Origin: Streptomyces sp. NRRL S-31
Lineage (GTDB): Bacteria; Actinomycetota; Actinomycetes; Streptomycetales; Streptomycetaceae
Length of the DNA: 64,000 bases
Assembly: GCF_000718775.1 (NCBI RefSeq)
Contig: NZ_JOCB01000003.1
Coordinates: 62,001 to 126,000, forward strand
Reading direction: 5' to 3'
Part shown: piece by piece, positions 29,303 through 39,584 of the stretch
Position numbering within the stretch: position 1 is the first letter of the stretch
Layout: every line of letters starts with the position of its first letter
The notes under the pieces: model-generated
Told to the model about the DNA's origin: nothing
The model's database searches: none
Seen by the model: only the letters and a program-made list of their open reading frames with translations
Position numbers and translations under genes: made by a program

Positions 29303-29668
29303 TCAGTCTCCGGACAGGGCGTCGACGGCGTCCTGGACGCTGGGGTACAGCGTGAGGATCTGGTCGAGTCCCGCCACGCGGAAGAGCTGGGCCATGACGG
29401 GGCTGAGCCCGCCCACCGAGAACGAGGAGCCCACCGCCAGTGCGCGGTGGTAGGCCGTGATGATCACGGTCATCCCCGTGGAGTCGCAGTAGTCCAGTGC
29501 CGACAGGTCGGCGACGAGTCCCGTGCCGGGGCCGCGCAGCGCGTCCTCGACGGCCTGCCGGAGGCGGGGGCCCGTGTCATGGTCGAGTTCGCCGGCCAGG
29601 CGCAGGACCACGGGGCCCGCCGGGCTGGGTCGCGTGCTGATGGCCAGAGCGCCCTCTGTCCCGTTCAC
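29303..29668 (-). CDS. STAS-domain anti-sigma factor antagonist
   Basis: A 121-residue single STAS domain (SpoIIAA/RsbV family). The phosphorylation loop reads LSALDYCDSTGMTVIITAYH, with the acceptor Ser in DSTG. In partner switching the unphosphorylated form releases sigma factor from its anti-sigma kinase. The GTG at 29666-29668 has a good GGAG 7 nt upstream; the open frame continues far upstream without coding character. It is divergent from the large hybrid sensor gene and 95 bp before dps on the same strand. Confidence 0.9.
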   Translation of the reverse strand: MNGTEGALAISTRPSPAGPVVLRLAGELDHDTGPRLRQAVEDALRGPGTGLVADLSALDYCDSTGMTVIITAYHRALAVGSSFSVGGLSPVMAQLFRVAGLDQILTLYPSVQDAVDALSGD

Positions 29669-30108
29669 CAGGTCTCCTGTGCGGTGAGTCGACTGCGGCG
29701 GGGTGGCGGATCCCGTTCGGCGGCCGTCGCGTGCGGGGTGCACGCCCGTTGCGTCCCCCGCGCGTCCCCCGCGTGTCCGTCGCCGTGCGCCGACCACACA
29801 GGTTTCCCCGCCCGCCCGGATTATCCCCCGGGGTTTCGATCGCCCGTCCCGGCCGGCGCGGACCTCCCCGGCCGGATCCCCGGCCGGATCGCGTGTCGGC
29901 GGTGTCTGGGACAATGCCGCCGAATCGCCGGAGACGTCACCCCTGGGCGGGCCGGCGGGGCGCTCGTCGGCGTCGGCCGGCGGTTTCGGGGCAGACAGGC
30001 AGCAGACAGGTGGCAGACAGGCAGGGGCACGCGGTCCGGGAACGAGCGCGTGCGCGTTCGGCATGGTACGGCCACGGGAGCGGGCCGGCACGAGGGGACG
30101 GGTGTCGC
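29669..30108. other. Divergent intergenic region with phased GCAGACAGG repeats
   Basis: About 440 bp separate the STAS gene (minus) from the hybrid sensor gene (plus). No gene is supported, although the plus frame is open. At 29991, 30002 and 30013 there are three copies of GCAGACAGG spaced exactly 11 bp apart, one helical turn, ending ~88 bp upstream of the hybrid start. This is a candidate regulator-binding array. Confidence 0.55.
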
Positions 30109-33100
30109 GTGGAGCGTGCGGGCGGGACCGGACACGAGCCGGGGCCGACGGCGGCCGACGGTGAGGTGTTCGCCGCCGACCGCCAGGTGGGCGCGGACCT
30201 CGCCGCGGTGGACTGGGCGGCCACGCCCCTCGGTCCGCCGCGGGGCTGGCCGCAGAGCCTGCGCACCACCGTCAGCATCCTGCTGTCCTCCCGGTTCCCC
30301 ATGTGGATGGCCTGGGGCGAGGAGCTGACCTTCTTCTGCAACGCCGCCTACCGGCGCGACACACTCGGCCGCAAGTACCCGCGGGCGCTCGGCCGGCCCG
30401 CGAACGAGGTGTGGGCGGAGATCTGGGACGACATCGGCCCCCGTATCGACGGCGTGCTCAGCACCGGCCAGGCCACCTGGGACGAGGGGCTGCTGCTGTT
30501 CCTGGAGCGGTCCGGCTACACGGAGGAGACGTACCACACCTTCTCCTACAGCCCGCTGCGGGACGACGCCGGTGACGTGGTGGGCATGCTCTGCGTGGTC
30601 AGCGAGGACACCGACCGGGTTATCGGCGAGCGGCGCATGGCCACGCTGCGGGACCTGGGCTCGGACCCCAGCGTGATCCGCACCGAGCGGGAGGTGCTGG
30701 CCTTCACCGACCGGCAGCTGGCGGGCAACCGGGCGGACCTGCCGTTCACCCTCACCTATCTCTTCGACGGCGACACCGCCCGGCTGGCCGGGGCGACCGG
30801 CATCGCCGCGGGGCACCCGGTCGCGCCGGCCGTCCTCCCGGTCGACGGCTCCGACGGCGTGTGGCCGGCCGCGGCCCTGGCCGCGGGGGAGACGGTCCTG
30901 GTGCCGCTGACCGGGGACGCCTTCGCCGGCCTGCCCCGCGGGGACTGGCCCGAACCGCCCGAGCGGGCACTCGTGGTCCCGCTCCTGCAACAGGGCAGCG
31001 CCCCCTACGGCTTCTTCGTGGCGGCCCTCAACCGGTACCGCGTGCCGGACGACGGCTACCGCGGCTTCGTCGAGCTGACCGCCGGACACATCGCCTCCGG
31101 CATCGGCAGCGCCCGCGGCTACCAGGCGCAGCAGCGGCGGGCCGAGGAACTGGCCGAACTGGACCGCGCCAAGACCGCCTTCTTCTCCAACGTCAGCCAC
31201 GAGTTCCGCACCCCGCTCAGCCTGATCATGGGCCCCGTCGAGGACCTGCGCGCCCGGCTCACCGACGCCGACGAGCCCGTACGGCGGGAACTCGACGTCA
31301 TCCACCGCAACGGGCTGCGGCTGGGCAAGCTGGTCAACACGCTGCTGGACTTCTCCCGCATCGAGGCCGGCCGCATGCAGGCCCGTTACGAGCCGGTCGA
31401 CCTGGCCGTGGTGACCGCGGAGCTGGCCAGCGTCTTCCGCTCGGCCGTGGAGAAGGCCGGACTCGCCTTCGACGTGGACTGCCCGCCCCTGGACGAACGG
31501 GTGTACGTCGACCGCGGCATGTGGGAGAAGGTGATCCTGAACCTGCTCAGCAACGCGCTGAAGTTCACCTTCGACGGCGCGGTCCGCGTCGGCGTGCGCC
31601 GGGCCGGCCCGGATGCCGTCGTCACCGTCGCCGACACCGGGATCGGTGTGCCGCGGGCGGAGATGCCCCGGCTGTTCGAGCGCTTCCACCGCATAGAGAA
31701 CGCCCGCTCCCGCTCCCACGAGGGCAGTGGCATCGGACTCGCCCTGGTGCGGGAACTCGTCGGTCTGCACGGCGGTGAGATCACGGCCGAGAGCACCGAG
31801 GGCGAGGGCACCGTCTTCACCGTCCGGCTGCCGTTCGGGACCGCCCACCTGCCCGCCGAGTCCGTGGTCCCGGCGGCGGGCGGCGGCACGGCCGCCGCCA
31901 CGGCCGCCCCCTACGTCCAGGAGGCCCTGCGCTGGCTGCCGGGCGGTGACACCGGCGCGGACGACGACACGGTGGTGCGCTCCGGCCCGGGAGCCGCCGT
32001 CAGCTCCCGGGTGCTGGTGGCCGACGACAACGCCGACATGCGCGAGTACCTCACCCGCGTCCTGACCGGCGCCGGATACCGGGTCGACACCGTCACCGAC
32101 GGCGTCGAGGCCCTGCGGTCCATCCGCCGTGACACCCCGGACCTCGTCGTCAGCGACGTGATGATGCCCCGGCTGGACGGGCTCGAGCTGGTGACCCGGC
32201 TGCGCGCCGACACCCGTACGGCCTCGGTGCCCGTGCTGCTGCTGTCGGCCAGGGCGGGGCAGGAGGCCTCGATCGAGGGGCTGCGGGCGGGCGCCGACGA
32301 CTACCTGGTCAAGCCCTTCGCCGCCGCCGAGCTGCTGGCCCGCGTCCGCGCGAACGTCGAACTGGCCCGGCTGCGCGGCCACCACGTCCGGTGGCGGACG
32401 GCACTCATCGACTCCCTCCAGGAGGCCTTCTTCGTCTGCGACGAGTCCGGGGCCGTCGTGGAGATCAACGCCGCCTTCACCGACATGCTCGGCTACGGCC
32501 CCGAGGACCTGCCGTACGCCGCGGTCCATCCGTGGTGGCCGGACGGCGCCACCGACCCCGACGCCCACCGCCTGGTCGGCGACGCCTTCGCCGGCCTGCT
32601 GGAGCGCTCGAAGGGCTCGTACACCGTCCCCGTCACCCACCGGGACGGCCATCGTCTGTGGGTGGCCGTCACCTTCAACAAGGCGCGGGACCCCGACACC
32701 GGACGCCGGGTCACCGTCGGCACCTTCCGGGACGTCACCGCCGAGCACTACGCCGTCCAGCGCGAGACGGCGCTGGCCGCGCTGAGCACGTCCCTGTCCA
32801 CGGCCGCGAGCCTGCCCGAGGCGCTGGCCGGCGCCCTCGACGGGCTGAGGACCCTCTGGCGCGCGCGGAGCGTGCTGGCCGCCGTCTTCGGGCGCGGCGA
32901 CGTACCGGCCCTCACCGCCACCGACGCGAACCTCCGGTGGGAGGAGCTGCCCGCGGAGCGCCGGGACGCGCTCGCCGCCCTGAGCCGCCGGCCGCCGCTC
33001 ACCCCGGTGACCGAGGACGGCGGCGCCGGCGTCCTGCTGGAACACCCCGACGGGCCGCTGGCCCTCTGGATCGACCCGGGCGAACACCGGCCCTTCACCT

Positions 33101-34257
33101 CTCAGGACCAGCTCCTGCTGTCGCTGCTCGCCGGGCACCTCGCGCAGGGCCTGGTGCGCGCGCACCAGATCGACCAGCAGCGGGAGACCGCGATAGCGCT
33201 GCAACGCGCCATCCTGGGCCCGGCCCGGCTGCCCGACGGCTTCGCCGTGCGGTACGAGCCCGCCACCCGCCCGCTGGAGGTGGGGGGCGACTGGTACGAC
33301 ACCGTCGCCCTGCCGGACGGGCGGATCGGCATCGTCGTCGGCGACTGCGTCGGACGGGGCCTGGAGGCGGCCAGCGTCATGGGGCAGCTGCGCAGCGCCT
33401 GCCGCGCGCTGATGCTCCGGGACCCCAGCCCGTCGCGGACGCTGATGGCACTCGACCAGTTCGCCGCGAGCGTCCCCGGCGCGCTGTGCACGACCGTCTT
33501 CTGCGGCGTCCTCGACCCCGGCACGGGCGAGCTGACGTACTCCAGCGCCGGGCATCCGCCGGGCATCCTCGCCCACCCCGACGGATCGACCCGGCTGCTG
33601 GAGGAAGGACGCTCGCTGCCGCTGGCCGTACGGCCGGGCCGGACGCGCCCGGAGGCCGCCTGCACCCTGCCCGCGCGGGCCACGTTGCTGCTCTACACCG
33701 ACGGGCTGGTGGAACGCCGCCGGCGCCCGCTCAGCGCCGGGATCGACCAGGCCGGCGTCGCCGTGCAGGAGGGCCGCGACGTGCCCGTCGACGACCTCGC
33801 CACCGAGGTCATGGCGCGGCTCGCGCCGGCCGGTGGCTACGACGACGACGTGGCGCTGCTGCTCTACCGCCATCCGGCGCCGCTGGAGGTGTCCTTCCCG
33901 GCCGAGTCGTCCCAGCTCGCGCCGGTCCGCAAGGCGCTGCGCAGCTGGCTCGACCAGTGCGACCTGCCTGCGAACACCGTGCAGAACGTCCTCGTCGCCG
34001 CCGGGGAGGCGTGCGCCAACGCGATCGAGCACGGTCACCGGCACACCCCGGGGGAAGCCGTGCGGCTGCGCGCCGAGGCCCTCGTCGACAACCTGCGCCT
34101 GACGGTCGCCGACAGCGGCCGGTGGAAGGACCCGCAGCCCGGGCTGAACCCTCACCGGGGCCGGGGCGTGGCCCTGATGCGGGCCATGATGCAGCAGGTC
34201 ACCATCGTTCCCGGCCCGTCCGGGACCACCGTCGACATGCAGATGAGGATCGCCTGA
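30109..34257 (+). CDS. Giant hybrid sensor: PAS/GAF-histidine kinase-receiver-PAS-GAF-PP2C-anti-sigma ATPase
   Basis: A 1382-residue cytosolic protein. Order: PAS-like domain (~25-165), GAF-like region (~190-330), HisKA with phospho-His H364 ([11 protein letters not shown]), HATPase ([27 protein letters not shown]), receiver with D683 (VVSDVMMPR, TSxLLL-like SARAG, K of LVKPF), second PAS (~765-880, [12 protein letters not shown]), GAF (~895-1020), SpoIIE-type PP2C phosphatase (VGGDWYD near 1060, [29 protein letters not shown]), and an RsbW-type ATPase ([14 protein letters not shown] near 1304). It joins two-component sensing with both enzymes of partner switching. GTG 30109 is chosen after GAGGGGAC; upstream codons are not protein-like. 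Its stop overlaps the next STAS gene (TGATG). Confidence 0.9.
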   Translation: MERAGGTGHEPGPTAADGEVFAADRQVGADLAAVDWAATPLGPPRGWPQSLRTTVSILLSSRFPMWMAWGEELTFFCNAAYRRDTLGRKYPRALGRPANEVWAEIWDDIGPRIDGVLSTGQATWDEGLLLFLERSGYTEETYHTFSYSPLRDDAGDVVGMLCVVSEDTDRVIGERRMATLRDLGSDPSVIRTEREVLAFTDRQLAGNRADLPFTLTYLFDGDTARLAGATGIAAGHPVAPAVLPVDGSDGVWPAAALAAGETVLVPLTGDAFAGLPRGDWPEPPERALVVPLLQQGSAPYGFFVAALNRYRVPDDGYRGFVELTAGHIASGIGSARGYQAQQRRAEELAELDRAKTAFFSNVSHEFRTPLSLIMGPVEDLRARLTDADEPVRRELDVIHRNGLRLGKLVNTLLDFSRIEAGRMQARYEPVDLAVVTAELASVFRSAVEKAGLAFDVDCPPLDERVYVDRGMWEKVILNLLSNALKFTFDGAVRVGVRRAGPDAVVTVADTGIGVPRAEMPRLFERFHRIENARSRSHEGSGIGLALVRELVGLHGGEITAESTEGEGTVFTVRLPFGTAHLPAESVVPAAGGGTAAATAAPYVQEALRWLPGGDTGADDDTVVRSGPGAAVSSRVLVADDNADMREYLTRVLTGAGYRVDTVTDGVEALRSIRRDTPDLVVSDVMMPRLDGLELVTRLRADTRTASVPVLLLSARAGQEASIEGLRAGADDYLVKPFAAAELLARVRANVELARLRGHHVRWRTALIDSLQEAFFVCDESGAVVEINAAFTDMLGYGPEDLPYAAVHPWWPDGATDPDAHRLVGDAFAGLLERSKGSYTVPVTHRDGHRLWVAVTFNKARDPDTGRRVTVGTFRDVTAEHYAVQRETALAALSTSLSTAASLPEALAGALDGLRTLWRARSVLAAVFGRGDVPALTATDANLRWEELPAERRDALAALSRRPPLTPVTEDGGAGVLLEHPDGPLALWIDPGEHRPFTSQDQLLLSLLAGHLAQGLVRAHQIDQQRETAIALQRAILGPARLPDGFAVRYEPATRPLEVGGDWYDTVALPDGRIGIVVGDCVGRGLEAASVMGQLRSACRALMLRDPSPSRTLMALDQFAASVPGALCTTVFCGVLDPGTGELTYSSAGHPPGILAHPDGSTRLLEEGRSLPLAVRPGRTRPEAACTLPARATLLLYTDGLVERRRRPLSAGIDQAGVAVQEGRDVPVDDLATEVMARLAPAGGYDDDVALLLYRHPAPLEVSFPAESSQLAPVRKALRSWLDQCDLPANTVQNVLVAAGEACANAIEHGHRHTPGEAVRLRAEALVDNLRLTVADSGRWKDPQPGLNPHRGRGVALMRAMMQQVTIVPGPSGTTVDMQMRIA

Positions 34258-34574
34258 TGACCACCCCGCTCACGCTCACCCCCGACCGGCGCCCGGACGG
34301 TACATCCCGTCTCACGGTCAGCGGTGAGATCGACATGAGCAACGTCGGTTCGCTGGCCGACGCCCTCGACGGCGGTTCGGGCCCCCTCGTCCTGGACCTG
34401 ACCGCCGTGGAGTACCTGGACAGCGCCGGGCTCAACGTGCTCTTCGCCCACGTCGACCGGCTGGAACTCGTCGTCACGCCGCTGCTGGAACCCGTGCTCA
34501 CTGTCTCGGGCCTCGCCGACCTGGTCCCGGTCCACGGGCCCGGCGCCGGCGCCGACGGCAGACCGTGGCCGTGA
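34257..34574 (+). CDS. STAS-domain anti-sigma factor antagonist
   Basis: A 105-residue STAS protein. The acceptor Ser is in VEYLDSAGLNVLF (DSAG). The start codon overlaps the hybrid sensor stop by one base (TGATG), so the two are made together; it is the natural substrate of the sensor's C-terminal anti-sigma kinase and PP2C domains. The C-terminal helix region is shortened relative to the family, ending in a Gly/Ala tail. Confidence 0.88.
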   Translation: MTTPLTLTPDRRPDGTSRLTVSGEIDMSNVGSLADALDGGSGPLVLDLTAVEYLDSAGLNVLFAHVDRLELVVTPLLEPVLTVSGLADLVPVHGPGAGADGRPWP

Positions 34575-34677
34575 CCGCTGTGACGGGGCGCGACCTGACC
34601 GCCCCCGCCCCGGCCGCCGCCGACGGCCCCGTGACCGTGCCCACCGCCGCCATGCCCGAGCCCCGCGGCCAGGAGTG

Positions 34678-35070
34678 ATGACCGACGTGACCGATCCCCT
34701 CGATGTGCCCGACCCCCTCGACGTGACCGTCCGCCACCCGGGCGCCGGCACCGCCGTCGTCACCGTCGCCGGAGACGTGGACCTGCACACGGCGCCGACG
34801 CTGCGCGCGCACGCCCTGGCCGTGGTGGAGCGGGGCGCCCGGCACCTCGTCCTGGACCTGGCGCGGGTGGACTTCGTCGACTCGACCGGCCTCAGCACCC
34901 TCATCGTCCTCGCGCACGCGACCCGGGAGGCGGGGGGTTCGCTGCGCCTCGCCGACGTCCCCGGCCGTCTGCTGCGGATGGTGACCATGACCGGCGTCTC
35001 CGAGCTGCTGCCCGTCCACCCCTCGGTCGACCACGCGCTCGCCGGCCGGACCGCCGGCCCGTCCGACTGA
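34678..35070 (+). CDS. STAS-domain anti-sigma factor antagonist
   Basis: A 130-residue STAS protein with full domain length: VTVAGDVDLHTAPTLRAHAL, acceptor Ser in VDFVDSTGLSTLIVL, and a C-terminal helix GVSELLPVHPSVDHAL. AGGAG lies 3-7 nt before ATG 34678 (a GTG at 34675 is also in frame). It follows the preceding STAS gene by 103 bp. The two differ enough that they probably answer to different kinases or phosphatases. Confidence 0.9.
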   Translation: MTDVTDPLDVPDPLDVTVRHPGAGTAVVTVAGDVDLHTAPTLRAHALAVVERGARHLVLDLARVDFVDSTGLSTLIVLAHATREAGGSLRLADVPGRLLRMVTMTGVSELLPVHPSVDHALAGRTAGPSD

Positions 35071-35201
35071 GGCCCCGGGCGCCGCCGCCGGACGGTCCGC
35101 ACGCCGGGCACCGCCCCCGGGGGACACGGGTTCCCTGCGGTAAGGTGACACCTCCGCATGGCTGACGGGACACGGTCGCTCAGGGTGGAAAGGGTGGTCC
35201 G

Positions 35202-36077
35202 ATGCACGGCGCACCCGCGTCCGCGAGCGGCTCGGCCGCGGCGGACCGTCATGTCGCCGTGGAGTACTCCAGCGACGACGAATGGGCCGGTCGGCTCGTG
35301 GCCTTCGTCCGGACGGGACTCGACGGGGGCGAGCAGGTGCGCTACTTCGCCGACGTCACCGACCCCGGCCTGGTGGTCCGCACGCTCACCGAGCGGGGCG
35401 TCGACGCCGGTGCCGCCGTGCGGCGCGGACAGCTCGTGGTGACCACCGCCGACGAGACGTACCCGGCCGGAGCCCGGTTCGACCCGGACGCGATGATCGG
35501 ACTGTGGCGAAGGGCGGCCGAAGCCGCCGCCGCGCGGGGCCACCGGAGCCTGCGGGTGATCGGTGAGATGTCCCGGGGCGCCCGGCACAGGGCGGGCGCC
35601 GAGCGCCTGCTGGAGTACGAGCTGCGCATCCACCAGGAGGTCTTCGAGCGCCTGCCCCTGACGGCCTGGTGCTTCTACGACCGGCGCCTGGTGCCCGGCG
35701 ACGCCCTGGAGCTGCTGGCGGGGGCGCACCTGACGCGGTCGGGCACCGCCGCCCGCCCCGGCGGCGGGCCGGTGCTGTCGGTCGCCCCCCTGGCCGGCCC
35801 GCCCGGCTTCCGGCTGTCCGGGTCGGCCGGCTACGAGAGCCGCCGCGTCACCGCCTCGGCGGCGGCCGCCGTCGCCGCGTCCCCGGCGCCGGACCTCACC
35901 CTCGACCTGTCCCGCCTCGACCACCTCGACGTCGCCGCGTTCGCCGATCTGGCCCGCGCCGCGCACCGGCGGACCTCTCGGACACCCGTGCGGCTGCTCG
36001 GGTCGCCACCCGCCCTGACCCGCATGCTGGAACTCTTCCCCGAGCTGGGGGCCGGCCTGGAGGAGTCCGGTCAGTGA
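35202..36077 (+). CDS. MEDS-domain protein with degenerate STAS domain
   Basis: A 291-residue protein. Residues ~15-175 are a MEDS (methanogen/methylotroph DcmR sensory) domain, a RecA-like fold without clear catalytic residues: HVAVEYSSDDEWAGRLVAFV, YFADVTDPGLVVRTL and SLRVIGEMSRGARH. The C-terminal ~100 residues fold like STAS (LDLSRLDHLDVAAFADLARA), but the phospho-acceptor motif DSxG is replaced by DVAA. It therefore cannot be switched by Ser phosphorylation at that site and may be a constitutive or ligand-gated antagonist. It overlaps the following ATPase gene by 4 nt. Confidence 0.82.
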   Translation: MHGAPASASGSAAADRHVAVEYSSDDEWAGRLVAFVRTGLDGGEQVRYFADVTDPGLVVRTLTERGVDAGAAVRRGQLVVTTADETYPAGARFDPDAMIGLWRRAAEAAAARGHRSLRVIGEMSRGARHRAGAERLLEYELRIHQEVFERLPLTAWCFYDRRLVPGDALELLAGAHLTRSGTAARPGGGPVLSVAPLAGPPGFRLSGSAGYESRRVTASAAAAVAASPAPDLTLDLSRLDHLDVAAFADLARAAHRRTSRTPVRLLGSPPALTRMLELFPELGAGLEESGQ

Positions 36078-37030
36078 CGACGTACCCACGGCCGTCGGCG
36101 GCATCGAGCCCGGGCGACGCGCTCTTCCACCACCCCGCCCTCCTCTACACCACGGAGCAGGACTACCTCGCGGGCGTCGGCGGTTTCGTCCGGGCGGAAG
36201 CGGCCGCCGGCCGCCCCGTGCTGGTCGCCGTGCCCGGACCGCGCCTGAGCCTGCTGCGGGACGCCCTCGGCACCGCGTACGACGACGTCACCTGGGTCGA
36301 CATGCGGCAGGCCGGACGCAACCCGGGCCGCACCCTGTCGCTGCTCCAGGACTTCGCCGACCGGCACGCGGCCCGGCGCCCGTCCCTCGTGGGCGAACTG
36401 ATCTGGGTCGGGCGCACGCCCGCCGAGGCACGGGAGGCCACCCGCCACGAGGCACTGATCAACCTCGCGTTCGCCGGCCGGGAGGCCACGGTCCTGTGCC
36501 CCTACGACACCGCCCTGCCCGAGCGGATACTGGCGCAGGCTCCCCGGACGCACCCCTTCGTCGGCGACGCCGCCGGCTACCGGCACAGCCCGGGCTACGC
36601 CGACCCGCACACGGTGTGCCGCGACTGCGACGAGGCGCTGCCCGAACCGGACGACCCGGTGGTCCTGCGCTTCGCGGAACGGGACCTCGCCGACGTCCGC
36701 GACGCCGCCGGGCGCTGGGCCGAGGCGGCGGGCCTGTCACCGCGCCGGCGCACCGACTGGCTGCTGGCCGTCAACGAGGCCACCGGCAACTCGGTGCGGC
36801 ACGGCGGGGGACACGGGGTGCTGCGACTGTGGCGGACGGCCGACACCGTGATCGCCGAGGCGCGGGACGACGGCCGGCTCACCGATCCGCTGGTCGGCCG
36901 GCGCCGCCCCGATCCGCTCTCCCCGGCCGGCGGCCGGGGCGTGTGGATGATGCACCAGCTCTGCGACCTGGTCGAGATCCGCGCACTGCCGACGGGACTG
37001 ACCGTGCGCCTGCACCTGGCGCTGGACTGA
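36074..37030 (+). CDS. MEDS-domain anti-sigma regulatory ATPase (RsbW-like)
   Basis: A 318-residue protein. The N-terminal ~175 residues form a MEDS domain (HHPALLYTTEQDYLAGVGGF, LVGELIWVGRTPAEAREATR, CPYDTALPERILA). A Cys-bearing linker (TVCRDCDEAL) leads to an RsbW/SpoIIAB-like HATPase: LLAVNEATGNSVRHGGGHG (N box), DDGRLTDPL and GGRGVWMMHQLCD (G box). It should phosphorylate STAS partners and bind a sigma factor. GTG start overlaps the previous stop (GTGA). MEDS plus kinase is a recurrent actinobacterial arrangement; the signal sensed is unknown. Confidence 0.88.
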   Translation: MTTYPRPSAASSPGDALFHHPALLYTTEQDYLAGVGGFVRAEAAAGRPVLVAVPGPRLSLLRDALGTAYDDVTWVDMRQAGRNPGRTLSLLQDFADRHAARRPSLVGELIWVGRTPAEAREATRHEALINLAFAGREATVLCPYDTALPERILAQAPRTHPFVGDAAGYRHSPGYADPHTVCRDCDEALPEPDDPVVLRFAERDLADVRDAAGRWAEAAGLSPRRRTDWLLAVNEATGNSVRHGGGHGVLRLWRTADTVIAEARDDGRLTDPLVGRRRPDPLSPAGGRGVWMMHQLCDLVEIRALPTGLTVRLHLALD

Positions 37031-37237
37031 GGGCACGGCGAGCCGTGGCGCCGGCCCGAGGGGCCGACGAGCCGCGGCGGACGGCGCGGTGCGGGCCGCC
37101 CGGCAGATCCGGTGCCGGTCCGCCAGGCGTGGACCGGCCGTCGCGGTGCATACGACCCTGGACGGGGCGCACCGTGATGCCGTGGGAGATGATGGCCTGC
37201 CCGGCCTCCGGGCCGGGTGGGCCGCGAGGGGGGCGAG

Positions 37238-39457
37238 ATGACTGCCGAGCGTGAGCGGCGGCCGGCGGACGAAGCCCGCCGGGCGCCTGCGGTCCCGGAC
37301 ACCGACGAGGACCTGTCGCTGCTGTTCGGGACGTCTACCGCGCTGTTCGCGTCCATGGCGGGACCCGCGCACGTGCTGGAGGCGGCGAACCCGGCCTTCT
37401 TCGCGGCGATCGGGGGCGGGCGGCGGGAACGCACCGGTGTGCCGCTGGCCGATCTCCTGCCCGAGCTGAAGGCCCAGGGCTTCCTCGGTCTGCTGGACCA
37501 GGTGTACCGGTCGGGGGAGCGGCACGTCGGCCGGGAGACCCGCGTCGTGCTGGGGGTCGGCGGGGCGGCCCGCGAGGCGTTCTTCGACTTCACCTACGAG
37601 GCCCGCCGCGACGCCGGCGGCAACGTCGTCGGCGTCCGGATGATCGGAGTGGAGACCACCCAGGTCAAGCACGCCCGGCGGCTGGCCGCCGAGCAGCGCG
37701 CCCTGCTGGAGCAGATAGCCCGCCAGGCGCCGCTGCCCGAGGTGCTGGACGGCATGTGCCGGGCGATCGAGGAACTCGTCCCCGAGGTGATCGTCTCGGT
37801 CCTGCTGGCCGACGAGGACGGCCGGCACCTGCGCCACGGCGCGGCTCCCAGCCTGCCCGGCTTCTACAACCAGGCCATCGACGGTATCGCCGCCGGCGAA
37901 GGCGTGGGCTCCTGCGGCACCGCGGCCCACCGGCGCCGGGCCGTGATCGTCACCGACATCGCCGCCGACCCCCTGTGGGACGACTTCCGCGACCTCGCCG
38001 GCCGGGCCCGGCTCGCCGCCTGCTGGTCGACGCCGATCCTCGCCCGCGACGGCCGGCTGCTGGGCACCTTCGCGATGTACCACCGTGTTCCGCGCGCCCC
38101 CCAGGACACCGACCTGGCGCTGGCCCGGGTCTTCGCCGACACCGCCGCCCTCGCCATCGAACGCCATCTCGCCGAGCAGGCCCGGCAGGCGGCCGACGCG
38201 CGCGAGAAGGCGGCCCGCGAGGACCTCGCCTTCCTGCTCAACGCCAGTACGGCCCTGGCCGGCCGGCTGGACGAGAAGCAGACGCTCCAGCGCCTGGCCG
38301 CCCTGTCCAGCCCGGCCCTGGCGCCCCTGGCCGCGGTCGACATCGTGGAGACCGGGCGCGTGCGACGGGTGGCCGCCGCCGCCCTGAGCGAGGCGACGCG
38401 CGCCCTCCTCGCCGCCCACACACCGGCCCGCGACCCCGAGCACGACCCCGTCGCACGCGTCCTGGCTTCCGGCCTGACCGAGGTGGCCCGCCGCACCCCG
38501 GCCGGGCCCGGCCCCTGGCGGGAACTGGGCGTCACCGGCTACGTCTGCGTGCCCCTCGTGGACCGGGGGCGGCCTTTCGGCGCGCTGACCCTGCTGTCCA
38601 CGGACGGACACTGCTTCGACGGACACCGGATCGCACTGGCCGAGGAACTGGCCCGCCGCGCCGCCACGGCCGCCCGCAACGCGCGCCAGTACGCGCAGCG
38701 TGCGGCCCTCGCCCGCGACCTCCAGACCGGCCTGCTGCTGCCGGACCTGCCCGACATCCCCGGCGCCGAGCTGGCCGCCTTCTACCACCCGGCCGGTGAA
38801 GGGCTGGAGATCGGCGGCGACTTCTACGACGTCTTCGCCCGGGGCGACGGCAGCTGGGCGTTCATCCTCGGCGACGTCTGCGGACGCGGTGCCACGGCCG
38901 CCACCACCACCGCGCTGGTCCGGCACACCGCCCGCGCCGTCGCCTCCCTGCTCGACGACCCGGTCGACGTCGTCAAGGCCGTCGACAAGGCGCTGAACGA
39001 CCGGTACGCCCACGAGAACCACGGCTTCGTCACCCTCGTCTACGGCCACCTCGCGCAGGCGGCCGACGGACTCGGCATCCACCTCGTCCGGGCCGGCCAC
39101 ACGCTGCCCCTGCTGCTGGACACCGACCACCGGGTGGACACCGTGGAGACGGCCGGCGGGCTGCTCGGCATCGGCATCCCGCCCCGGTTCGCCGCGCGCC
39201 GCCTCACCCTGCGCCCCGGCGAGAGCCTGCTCCTCTACACCGACGGCATCACCGAGTGCCGGACCGCCGGCACCGAGCAGTACGGCGACGTCCGGCTGGC
39301 CGAGGCCCTGGCCTCCGCGCCCCGCCGGCCGTCCGCGCGCGACATCGTGCGGACCGTGGCGGAGGACGTCCGCGACTTCATGGAGGGCCAGGGCGTGGAG
39401 GACGACCAGGCCGCCCTGGTCGTCACCGCCACCGGCCCGGCACCGCGCCCGGCCTGA
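37238..39457 (+). CDS. PAS/GAF/GAF-SpoIIE PP2C phosphatase
   Basis: A 739-residue soluble phosphatase. PAS (~25-135), first GAF (~150-300; GAAPSLPGFYNQAIDGIAAG, GTAAHRRRAVIVTDI), second GAF (~320-480) and a SpoIIE-type PP2C domain (~505-735) with IGGDFYDVFARG, FILGDVCGRGATAA, RAGHTLPLLL, LLYTDGITECR and EDDQAALVVTA supplying the metal-binding aspartates. It should dephosphorylate STAS antagonists and switch sigma factor on. ATG 37238 has GAGGGGGGCG upstream. GAF motif SCGTAAHRR is typical of sensors that bind small ligands or haem, but no such residue can be assigned. Confidence 0.9.
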   Translation: MTAERERRPADEARRAPAVPDTDEDLSLLFGTSTALFASMAGPAHVLEAANPAFFAAIGGGRRERTGVPLADLLPELKAQGFLGLLDQVYRSGERHVGRETRVVLGVGGAAREAFFDFTYEARRDAGGNVVGVRMIGVETTQVKHARRLAAEQRALLEQIARQAPLPEVLDGMCRAIEELVPEVIVSVLLADEDGRHLRHGAAPSLPGFYNQAIDGIAAGEGVGSCGTAAHRRRAVIVTDIAADPLWDDFRDLAGRARLAACWSTPILARDGRLLGTFAMYHRVPRAPQDTDLALARVFADTAALAIERHLAEQARQAADAREKAAREDLAFLLNASTALAGRLDEKQTLQRLAALSSPALAPLAAVDIVETGRVRRVAAAALSEATRALLAAHTPARDPEHDPVARVLASGLTEVARRTPAGPGPWRELGVTGYVCVPLVDRGRPFGALTLLSTDGHCFDGHRIALAEELARRAATAARNARQYAQRAALARDLQTGLLLPDLPDIPGAELAAFYHPAGEGLEIGGDFYDVFARGDGSWAFILGDVCGRGATAATTTALVRHTARAVASLLDDPVDVVKAVDKALNDRYAHENHGFVTLVYGHLAQAADGLGIHLVRAGHTLPLLLDTDHRVDTVETAGGLLGIGIPPRFAARRLTLRPGESLLLYTDGITECRTAGTEQYGDVRLAEALASAPRRPSARDIVRTVAEDVRDFMEGQGVEDDQAALVVTATGPAPRPA

Positions 39458-39502
39458 CCACGGGCGCCGCCGCCCGGCCGGTGTCCTACGGTGACCGATC
39501 AC

Positions 39503-39582
39503 GGACGCGCACCCTTCGAGGGGCCGGCCGGAACGCCGGTCCGGACGCGCACCCCCGACGGCCCCGGCCAGGACGCCGGTCC
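39503..39582. repeat. Two tandem 40-bp copies in a convergent intergenic gap
   Basis: 39503-39542 and 39543-39582 both start GGACGCGCACCC and end GACGCCGGTCC or AACGCCGGTCC, with about 80% identity. They fill the gap between convergent genes just before the stop of the phospholipase gene and can fold into GC-rich hairpins, so a bidirectional terminator role is possible. Confidence 0.7.
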
Positions 39583-39584
39583 GC

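Noticed and set aside
29821..34155. 1444-residue minus-strand open frame
   Set aside because: It lies antisense to the hybrid sensor; composition is Gly/Val/Asp/Gln-rich and no domain is visible. Shadow of the real gene.
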